Assembly (NCBI GenBank): GCA_023301245.1
Contig: JALZUV010000053.1
Location: 1 to 5,463, forward strand
DNA length: 5,463 nucleotides
Source of the DNA: Rickettsiales bacterium
GTDB lineage: Bacteria; Pseudomonadota; Alphaproteobacteria; Rickettsiales; JALZUV01
Direction of reading: 5' to 3'
Each line of letters starts with the position of its first letter. Within the stretch, counting starts at the first letter, position 1. Below, piece after piece: positions 1 through 5,463 of this stretch. The notes under the pieces were generated by a model. The model was given only the letters and a program-made list of their open reading frames with translations, made no database searches and had not been told where the DNA came from. The position numbers were made by a program, and so were the translations under genes.

Positions 1-351
1 CTCGAAGAAGCAAGCCTAGAATCTCCGCGCCAAGGCGAGCTGCTGGCCGAGGCGCATCACCGCCTTACTTGGCCATTTTATGCGCTAATTTTAGGGCTAT
101 TTGCTTATGCTAATTTATTGCGTGGCGAGTTTAATCGGCGCGGGCATATGCGGCAAATTACCATCACCACCGTGCTATCGATTCTGATTGTCGCCACTGC
201 GCTTGCATTGCAAAATATTGTTGCGAAAACCCCCGCGTTAGTACCGTTATTTTACGTGAGCCTTGTAAGCTGGGGTGGAATTATTACATGGCTGCTTAGC
301 GATAAAAACTATCGCCAAATTCCCGCTAAAGGCGAAGAGGCAACCTCATGA
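1..351 (+). CDS. lptF: LptF, LPS export ABC transporter permease (C-terminal part, 5' end outside window)
   Basis: Reading frame 1 is open from the first base to the TGA at 349-351, giving the last 116 residues of a protein whose start lies upstream. LptF pairs with LptG in the inner membrane and, with the ATPase LptB, extracts LPS and pushes it into the periplasmic bridge. Visible are the acidic stretch before the second membrane half (LEEAS...GELLAEAHHRL, residues 1-22), the motif AEAHHRLTWP typical of the LptF/YjgP family, and three hydrophobic segments at about 24-40, 53-72 and 79-99. These match TM4-TM6 of the six-helix permease. The tail is short and polar (SDKNYRQIPAKGEEATS). It lies directly before, and overlaps, lptG, its usual partner. 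LptF and LptG are paralogues, so the LptF label rests on the HHRL motif and on its place ahead of a clear LptG. The 5' part, including the coupling helix and periplasmic domain, cannot be judged. Confidence 0.9.
   Translation, partial: LEEASLESPRQGELLAEAHHRLTWPFYALILGLFAYANLLRGEFNRRGHMRQITITTVLSILIVATALALQNIVAKTPALVPLFYVSLVSWGGIITWLLSDKNYRQIPAKGEEATS
334..340 (+). promoter_or_regulatory. Ribosome binding site for lptG
   Basis: GAAGAGG lies within the last codons of lptF, 7 nt before the ATG at 348. It is a good Shine-Dalgarno match at normal spacing and supports that ATG as the start of lptG. Because it is inside lptF and the two genes overlap by ATGA, translation of lptG is probably coupled to that of lptF. 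Confidence 0.6.
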
Positions 352-1442
352 CGCTGCACCTCTATGTTGCGCGATTATTCGCCAGCGGTATCTTCACCAC
401 ACTCGGCGGATTAATGATGCTAGTGATGCTGCTCGACACGGTTGAGCTCACCCGACGCACGGCCAATAAACCCAATGTATCTTTTGCCAACGTACTAGAA
501 ATGGCCTTGATGAAAGCGCCTGAAATGGCCATTCGTATTTTGCCTTTTGCCGTACTTATTGGCGCGATGATGGCACTGACCAAACTCACCCGCCGCAGCG
601 AGTTGGTGGCCGCGCGTGCCGCTGGCGTTTCCGTCTGGCAATTTTTACGCCCCGGCTGGATGGTGACGCTTGTTATTGGCATTTTATTTGTCACGATTTT
701 TAACCCTATTGCCTCCTCCATGTTATCGCGATTTGAACAGTTGGAGGCGCGCCATATTTCTGGCAAAGCCAGCGTGCTATCGCTATCATCATCAGGCTTA
801 TGGTTGCGCGATTTTGACACGACTAAAAAGGGCAAACCCGAACGAATTTTTCATGCGCAATCGCTCGACCAACAAACTATCACCATGCGCGATGTTATTA
901 TTTTTCAATTCAAAGAAGATAGTAAATTTATTGGGCGAATGGATGCCGAATCGGCGAAACTGCGACAAGGCCATTGGGAGTTAAACAAGGTTATCCGTTC
1001 GCAAACAGGTAAGCCATCTGAAAAGTCGGAGACACTAAATTTATCGACCGAACTAACCTTTGAACAAATTCAAGATAGTTTCGCCTCGCCCGAAACACTG
1101 TCCTTTTGGGAATTGCCAGAATTTATTGGCTTGCTCGAAGAGGCAGGATTTTCTGCCTTACGCCATAAATTGCATTTTCAGGTGATGCTTGCCCTTCCCT
1201 TACTACTTATCGGTATGGTGTTTATTGCTGCCACCTTTAGCTTGCGCGCACCGCGAAAGGGGAAAATTGTTTTACTCGTAGCAGGTGGAATTATTAGCGG
1301 ATTCTTCATCTACTTTTTATCAGACCTTGTGCATGCGATGGGATTATCGGGGAGTTTGCCACTTATTGTGGCCGCTTGGGTTCCCCCTATTGCCACGCTA
1401 TTGACCGGTATTTGGATGATGTTGCATCTAGAGCATGGCTAA
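348..1442 (+). CDS. lptG: LptG, LPS export ABC transporter permease
   Basis: This 364-residue protein is the second permease of the LptB2FG LPS extractor in the inner membrane; its length is normal for the family. Six membrane helices are visible at about 10-32, 62-80, 103-124, 276-298, 305-327 and 336-358. Between TM2 and TM3 lies the conserved cytoplasmic coupling-helix stretch SELVAARAAGVS (84-95), which in this family contacts LptB. The periplasmic beta-jellyroll domain spans about 126-270 and has the usual GLWLRD entry (150-155). The stretch LSFWELPEFIGLLEEAG (251-267) leads into TM4, and the re-entry motif FSLRAPRKGK (297-306) follows it. The start is ATG 348, which overlaps the lptF stop as ATGA and has a ribosome binding site at 334-340. 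No truncation or missing family segment is apparent. LptF is the only serious alternative name; the order and the LPEFIGLLEEAG stretch favour LptG. Confidence 0.95.
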   Translation: MTLHLYVARLFASGIFTTLGGLMMLVMLLDTVELTRRTANKPNVSFANVLEMALMKAPEMAIRILPFAVLIGAMMALTKLTRRSELVAARAAGVSVWQFLRPGWMVTLVIGILFVTIFNPIASSMLSRFEQLEARHISGKASVLSLSSSGLWLRDFDTTKKGKPERIFHAQSLDQQTITMRDVIIFQFKEDSKFIGRMDAESAKLRQGHWELNKVIRSQTGKPSEKSETLNLSTELTFEQIQDSFASPETLSFWELPEFIGLLEEAGFSALRHKLHFQVMLALPLLLIGMVFIAATFSLRAPRKGKIVLLVAGGIISGFFIYFLSDLVHAMGLSGSLPLIVAAWVPPIATLLTGIWMMLHLEHG

Positions 1443-1453
1443 ATCGCCTTGAG

Positions 1454-1474
1454 GCTTGCTTAAACGGTGCAAGC
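1454..1474 (+). other. Short inverted repeat across the lptD start region
   Basis: GCTTGC (1454-1459) and GCAAGC (1469-1474) are perfect reverse complements separated by 9 nt; a G-U pair at 1453/1475 could extend the stem to 7 bp. There is no T-tract after it, so it is not a factor-independent terminator. Folded in mRNA it would pair part of the GAGG at 1451-1454 and the last G of the GTG at 1469, hiding that possible lptD start, while the ATG at 1491 stays exposed 16 nt downstream. A stem this short can arise by chance, so any role is inference. Confidence 0.25.
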
Positions 1475-1490
1475 TGCAGTAAAAGAAGTT

Positions 1491-3602
1491 ATGTTACGCG
1501 TGCTTATATTTCTACTCATCGGGTGGGGAATCCCTGCCTATGCGCTCGCGCCAAAATCGGGCGACAAGCCCGTGTTTCTTTCTGCGCAAGAACTGGGCTA
1601 TGATCGCAAAAAAGCCGTCGTAATTGCATTAGGCAAAGTGCAAATTATTCAAGATGGTATTATCTTGCTGGCCGATAAACTTAGCTACCATCAAAATAGT
1701 AACGAGGTTTTTGCTAGCGGTAACGTATCAATACGCCAACCAAACGGCGATGTGCTTTTTGCTGATAAAGTGCGCCTAAAAGAAAACCTAAGCGAGGGGG
1801 TGATAAATAACTTCCGCGCGCGCATGTCAGATGATTCACTTTTTGCGGCACGCGAGGCTCGCCGCATTGACAATAATATTATCGAGATGGATAAGGCCGT
1901 TTATTCGCCCTGCAAACTCTGCGGCGATGATAACCCGCTTTGGCAAATGAAGGCCGAAAAAGTGACGCTTAATGAAGCAGAGCAACTGGTTGAATATAAA
2001 AATGCGAGGCTTGAATTATGGGGAGTCCCTGTCGCCTACACGCCCTATTTTAGGCACGCCACCCCCAATGCAGACGCACAAAGCGGGCTCTTAGTGCCTG
2101 AGGCGGGGGCTGATTCAGAACTTGGAACTTTCCTAAAGGTCCCTCTCTATGCCAGCATTGCACCTAATATTGATGCCACCATTACGCCGATGTGGCTGGG
2201 CAAGGAGGCACCTGTGCTGTCGGGCGAATATCGCCACTTGTTTAATAATGGCTACATGCAATTGCGCGGCTCTATCACTAATCCTGATAGGCGTGATGAA
2301 TTTGGTAATTTAGCGAGCGGTAAAGAAATTCGCGGCCATATTGATGCCTTGGGCGAATTTAAATTATCCGATACATGGCATTGGGGGTTTGATGTTAACC
2401 GAGCCACCGATGACACTTATCTGCGCCGCTACGACATTAGTTCTGAAGATACATTAGAATCTCGCCTCTATGCTGAACATATTGAAAATCGTCGCTACTT
2501 TGGCGTGCAGGCGCTCGCCTTCCAAGGCTTGCGTGCAACGGATGATTCAGACACGACTCCACTTATTTCGCCCATTGCCGATTTTAGCTGGGAAAGCGCC
2601 CCTAACTGGCTGAATTCTCGCTTTACAGTCGATGCTGGCACTATGGTGCTTTCGCGTGATGTAGGAGCGCAAAGCCGCCGTTTATCAATGCAAGCAGGGT
2701 GGGAACTACCCGTTATTACCAATGGCGGTCATGTATTTGAAACCAAGGCCAGCGTGCGCGGCGATGTTTATTCGGTAGAAGATGTAACCCGTGCAGGCCT
2801 CACCAATGATTTCGATGGCACGCCCGCACGCGTCATTCCGCAGCTGGAGCTAGGCTGGCGCTATCCGTTGCTCAATCAATATGCTGCAAACCGTAGCTTG
2901 CTGATTGAACCTATCGCACAATTTATCGTAAGCCCAGGCGGCAGCAATAGCGATAAAATCCCCAATGAAGATAGTTTAATTCCCGAATTTAACGACTCCA
3001 ACTTATTTGATGGCAATCGCTTTGCGGGTTATGACCGTGTTGAAACGGGCCCTCGTTTTAATTTCGGGGTGCAAGGGCTTTGGCAATTTGCGGATACAAG
3101 CAACCTCGATTTCTCGTTTGGCCAACATTATCGCACCGACCAAGATAGCCCCTTCCCCTTTAGTAACGACCTAACCGAAGAGCGCTCCGACTATGTGGGT
3201 CGCTTAGCAATTAATTGGGATACTAATTTTACCACCGCCTACCGTTTCCGCCTTGATAAAGACGATTTAAGCCCCAAACGTACTGAGATAAATACAGGGC
3301 TTAACCTTAATCCCTTCTTTTTAAATGTGGATTATTTAGACCTAAGTAACGATTCCTTCCTTGATGATAGGCAAGAAATTGTCGCGAGTGGGTCAGTTGC
3401 TTTGACGGATTACTGGACTTTATTCGCTGGGACGCGTAGAGATTTGCAGGAGAATCAACAAACCGTAGCCAATGCAGGATTTAAATATCAGGATGAATGC
3501 TTTAAGCTTTATGGAAATTTCAACCGCAGCCTCATTCGTGACCGCGATATTGAGCCTTCCTCGTCTTTTGTGTTACGCGTTGAGCTGGAGAATTTAAACT
3601 GA
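1491..3602 (+). CDS. lptD: LptD, outer-membrane LPS assembly protein
   Basis: LptD is the outer-membrane beta-barrel that, with the lipoprotein LptE, receives LPS from the LptA bridge and inserts it into the outer leaflet. From ATG 1491 it has 703 residues, shorter than E. coli LptD (784). Residues 1-20 form a signal peptide (MLRVLIFLLIGW, then PAYALA). The OstA/LptA-like periplasmic domain covers about 30-140, with the repeated ADKLSY and ADKVRL units. YSPCKLCGDD follows, with Cys141 and Cys144. Next comes the LPTD family block ELWGVPVAYTPYF (175-187) and a beta-rich barrel containing PQLELGW (450-456), IEPIAQ (472-477) and NLFDGNRFAGYDRVE (504-518). Near the end is YQDECFKL with Cys670, the only other cysteine. 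The C-terminus alternates hydrophobic and polar residues, as in a last barrel strand. A GTG at 1467, 12 nt after GAGG (1451-1454), would add eight residues and also leaves a workable signal peptide. I prefer ATG 1491, but its ribosome binding site (AAAGAAG, 1482-1488) is weak and close. Confidence 0.94.
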   Translation: MLRVLIFLLIGWGIPAYALAPKSGDKPVFLSAQELGYDRKKAVVIALGKVQIIQDGIILLADKLSYHQNSNEVFASGNVSIRQPNGDVLFADKVRLKENLSEGVINNFRARMSDDSLFAAREARRIDNNIIEMDKAVYSPCKLCGDDNPLWQMKAEKVTLNEAEQLVEYKNARLELWGVPVAYTPYFRHATPNADAQSGLLVPEAGADSELGTFLKVPLYASIAPNIDATITPMWLGKEAPVLSGEYRHLFNNGYMQLRGSITNPDRRDEFGNLASGKEIRGHIDALGEFKLSDTWHWGFDVNRATDDTYLRRYDISSEDTLESRLYAEHIENRRYFGVQALAFQGLRATDDSDTTPLISPIADFSWESAPNWLNSRFTVDAGTMVLSRDVGAQSRRLSMQAGWELPVITNGGHVFETKASVRGDVYSVEDVTRAGLTNDFDGTPARVIPQLELGWRYPLLNQYAANRSLLIEPIAQFIVSPGGSNSDKIPNEDSLIPEFNDSNLFDGNRFAGYDRVETGPRFNFGVQGLWQFADTSNLDFSFGQHYRTDQDSPFPFSNDLTEERSDYVGRLAINWDTNFTTAYRFRLDKDDLSPKRTEINTGLNLNPFFLNVDYLDLSNDSFLDDRQEIVASGSVALTDYWTLFAGTRRDLQENQQTVANAGFKYQDECFKLYGNFNRSLIRDRDIEPSSSFVLRVELENLN
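3587..3590 (+). promoter_or_regulatory. Ribosome binding site for the surA-like gene
   Basis: GGAG inside the last codons of lptD lies 11 nt before the ATG at 3602. The spacing is long but usable. Since lptD ends in TGATG, ribosomes finishing lptD could also restart there directly, so initiation may depend on coupling as much as on this site. Confidence 0.45.
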
Positions 3603-4858
3603 TGCGATTTTTAATAATTTTACTTTCTGTTATATGGGTAAGCGCAAGCGCCCATGCGATGATTAACCATCTTAAGGTCGTTGCCGTTGTGGGTGAACAG
3701 CCCGTTTCTAACCTAGATTTAGCCGATAGAACCGAGCTCATCATCCGCTCAAGCGGCCTTTCCGATTCGCCAGAAGTGCGCAAAAAGGTCAGCGCACAAT
3801 CGCTAAAACAACTGGTGGATGAACGACTACAAGCCATCGAAGCCAAAAAACGCGGCATCGTTATTTCGGGTGAAGAAATGGCACGTGCCATAGCCGAGCT
3901 AGAAGAACAAAATGGGCAACCTGCGGGTAGCCTAAAGCAATTTATGGCCAATAAAGGCGTGTCGTGGGAGGCTTTTTCGAGCCAGCTACAAGCACAGCTT
4001 TTGTGGAATAAAATGCTCCTTTCATTGGTACGCCCCAAAGTACGTATCAGCGAAACTGAATTTAAACGCGCAGCACAAAACCAACGATTAGTTGAGTCCG
4101 GCCAAGAGTATAATATCACGCCTTTAGTGCTTACCATTGACTCGCCTGAAAAAGAGGCACCACTCTTTGCCCTAGCGCAAAAAATTGTTGAGGATGTTAA
4201 GGGTGGGGCACGCCTAGAGTCAGTCATGCAGCAATTAATGAAGCTTCCCGCTGGCACTGAGCCACGTTTTTGGGTAGCATTGAACCAGCTTGAACCTGCC
4301 ATCTCAGCCCCTGTGCAAACCGCCTCACCGGGCCAAGTGATCGGCCCTATTCGTTCAGAGCGAGGTATTCATATTATCCGCGTTAATGAAATTCGCTCCA
4401 AGAGTAACGTCACCGTTGTTGATCCAAGCCAAGTTATTTTGAAAGAAATTCTGCTAGGTTTGCGTACCGATGCCAGCCCCAAGGAAGTACAACTTACGCT
4501 AAACATTGCTCGCCAAGTAGCGCAAAACCCTGGAACTTGCCTAGAGCCCAGTATCGCAGGGATTGAGCAATTTACCGATACAGATGTGAATATTTCTTTC
4601 TTACAATCCACCATGAGCGACCTGCCCGCCTATGCGATGCAGCAAGCGAAAAACTTGGATGTTGGCGAAGTGGGAGAACCTTTCGCTAGCCCGCAAGGTA
4701 TTCGTTTTTATATCTTATGCGAGAAAGTAGATATGCCCGTGCAAGTAACCGCTGACGATGGCTTACGTGACCGCCTATTTCGCGAGAAACTCGACCTTGA
4801 ATCTTCAAAATTCATGCGCGCGTTGCGCCGTGATAACTTCATCGAAATTCGGAGCTAA
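3602..4858 (+). CDS. surA: SurA-like periplasmic chaperone / peptidyl-prolyl isomerase
   Basis: This 418-residue protein resembles SurA, the periplasmic chaperone that carries unfolded barrel proteins, including LptD in E. coli, to the BAM complex. Residues 1-19 are a signal peptide (MRFLIILLSVIW ending SAHA). The SurA N-terminal helical domain follows at about 24-150, with the typical opening VVAVVGEQPVSNLDL and the helix LKQLVDERLQAIEAKKRGI (68-86). A first parvulin-like domain spans about 168-265 and ends GPIRSERGIHIIRVNEI. A second, more divergent one spans about 278-376 and ends FASPQGIRFYILCEK. The C-terminal helix FMRALRRDNFIEIRS (404-418) is a SurA hallmark that packs on the N-domain. 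Cys313 and Cys373 are the only cysteines, both in the second domain, and could form a disulfide. Isomerase activity is uncertain because parvulin active-site residues are not obvious by eye. The start ATG overlaps the lptD stop by one base. Its place right after lptD matches the lptD-surA pairing known in E. coli. Confidence 0.9.
   Translation: MRFLIILLSVIWVSASAHAMINHLKVVAVVGEQPVSNLDLADRTELIIRSSGLSDSPEVRKKVSAQSLKQLVDERLQAIEAKKRGIVISGEEMARAIAELEEQNGQPAGSLKQFMANKGVSWEAFSSQLQAQLLWNKMLLSLVRPKVRISETEFKRAAQNQRLVESGQEYNITPLVLTIDSPEKEAPLFALAQKIVEDVKGGARLESVMQQLMKLPAGTEPRFWVALNQLEPAISAPVQTASPGQVIGPIRSERGIHIIRVNEIRSKSNVTVVDPSQVILKEILLGLRTDASPKEVQLTLNIARQVAQNPGTCLEPSIAGIEQFTDTDVNISFLQSTMSDLPAYAMQQAKNLDVGEVGEPFASPQGIRFYILCEKVDMPVQVTADDGLRDRLFREKLDLESSKFMRALRRDNFIEIRS
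4851..4854 (+). promoter_or_regulatory. Ribosome binding site for rsmA
   Basis: GGAG sits 4 nt before the GTG at 4859 and spans codons near the end of the surA-like gene. It supports GTG 4859 as the rsmA start, although the spacing is a little short. The surA stop TAA (4856-4858) touches the GTG, which suggests coupled initiation. Confidence 0.5.
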
Positions 4859-5463
4859 GTGCTACCGTCACTTAAAGAGCAACTAAGCGCACATAAGGTG
4901 CGTGCCGATAAGCGCTTTGGCCAGCATTTTTTGCTCGACCAAAATGTGACGGATAAGATTGTGCGCCAAGCAGGAAAATTGGCAGGCGTGCATGTCGTGG
5001 AAATTGGCCCTGGCCCCGGTGGATTAACTCGTTCGCTAATTGATTCCCCTGCTGCCAGCATTACCGCAATCGAAAAAGATTCCCGCTTATTACCGCTATT
5101 AGAAGAGGTGGCAAAAAGCGATGAACGGCTCACTATTATACAGGCTGATGCGCTGGCTATTTCACTGATTGAAACCGTGCCAGCACCTCGTGCAGTTATT
5201 GCAAACTTGCCTTATAATGTTGGCACGGCCATGCTAATAAAATGGTTGAAAGAGATTTCTCAAGATACCAGCAACTATGAGTCGCTGACGTTAATGTTCC
5301 AAAAAGAGGTGGTAAACCGCATTGTGGCACAGGAGGGCAGCAAACATTATGGCCGCCTGTCAGTATTATGCCAATGGCTATGCGAAGTGACCCCCTGCTT
5401 CGAGTTACCTGCGAAAGCTTTCACCCCGCCACCCAAGGTCGATTCGAGCGTCGTAAAGTTAGT
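4859..5463 (+). CDS. rsmA: RsmA (KsgA), 16S rRNA adenine dimethyltransferase (3' end outside window)
   Basis: RsmA uses S-adenosylmethionine to dimethylate the two adjacent adenines of the 3'-end hairpin of 16S rRNA (A1518 and A1519 in E. coli numbering), a late step in small-subunit assembly in the cytoplasm. The visible 201 residues hold the N-terminal RFGQHFLLDQN (19-29), the SAM-binding glycine loop EIGPGPGGLT (48-57), Glu72 in AIEKD as the likely ribose contact, Asp97 in QADAL as the likely adenine contact, and the catalytic motif NLPYNV (116-121). The family motif FTPPPKVDSSV comes near the window edge. Usual family length is about 270, so roughly the last 70 residues, mostly the small C-terminal domain, are missing. 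The start is GTG 4859: the opening LPSLKEQLSAHKVRADKRFGQ lines up with family N-termini, no in-frame ATG occurs before codon 125, and a ribosome binding site lies at 4851-4854. It abuts the surA-like gene, with no pdxA in between. Confidence 0.95.
   Translation, partial: MLPSLKEQLSAHKVRADKRFGQHFLLDQNVTDKIVRQAGKLAGVHVVEIGPGPGGLTRSLIDSPAASITAIEKDSRLLPLLEEVAKSDERLTIIQADALAISLIETVPAPRAVIANLPYNVGTAMLIKWLKEISQDTSNYESLTLMFQKEVVNRIVAQEGSKHYGRLSVLCQWLCEVTPCFELPAKAFTPPPKVDSSVVKL

Noticed and set aside
362..835. Minus-strand open frame (157 codons) opposite lptG
   Set aside because: It lies wholly inside a well-supported lptG, and its composition shows no family features.
670..984. Plus-strand open frame in another phase inside lptG
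   Set aside because: It is fully contained in lptG, which has intact family features throughout; no separate product can be supported.
1454..1474. Inverted repeat read as a transcription terminator between lptG and lptD
   Set aside because: The stem is only 6 bp with a 9-nt loop and no T-tract after it, and all genes continue in the same direction.
1376..1603. Plus-strand open frame bridging the lptG-lptD gap
   Set aside because: It overlaps the end of lptG and the lptD signal peptide out of frame, and its translation looks random. The gap is better explained as the lptD leader.
3532..4302. Long minus-strand open frame (256 codons) opposite the end of lptD and the surA-like gene
   Set aside because: The translation is rich in Ser, Arg and Cys without recognisable domains, and it lies opposite two clear genes. 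It is a shadow of codon usage on the + strand.
4855..5133. Minus-strand open frame (92 codons) opposite the start of rsmA
   Set aside because: It lies opposite the conserved SAM-binding region of rsmA and has no recognisable content.

Overview
The window carries five co-directional genes on the + strand with almost no intergenic DNA: the end of lptF, complete lptG, lptD and a surA-type chaperone gene, and the first ~200 codons of rsmA (ksgA). All five identities rest on recognisable family features. The organism is most likely an alphaproteobacterium. The order lptF-lptG-lptD-surA-(pdxA)-rsmA is familiar from that class, and the LptD (CxxC after the OstA domain, DEC near the C-terminus) and SurA (two late cysteines, RRDNFIEIR-type tail) look alphaproteobacterial. 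Base composition looks moderate, somewhat under 50% GC by eye, which does not point to a specific order.

Layout: 1-351 is the C-terminal 116 residues of LptF. lptG (348-1442) overlaps it by ATGA. A 48-nt gap follows, holding a small inverted repeat and two candidate starts for lptD. lptD runs to 3602 (ATG 1491 preferred; GTG 1467 possible). The surA-like gene (3602-4858) overlaps lptD by one base (TGATG). rsmA begins with GTG at 4859, directly after the surA stop codon, and leaves the window at 5463. No gene-free stretch exceeds 50 bases, and I see no RNA gene, mobile element, CRISPR array, terminator or convincing promoter.

Function: LptF and LptG form the inner-membrane permease which, with the ATPase LptB, extracts LPS and feeds it to the periplasmic bridge. 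LptD is the outer-membrane barrel that inserts LPS into the outer leaflet. SurA is a periplasmic chaperone for outer-membrane barrels, with LptD a known client in E. coli. The transcript therefore encodes both ends of the LPS bridge plus a folding factor for the outer end, followed by the housekeeping 16S rRNA dimethyltransferase RsmA. The most notable feature is the absence of pdxA, which commonly sits between surA and rsmA. This is a conserved core region and I found no evidence of an undescribed system.
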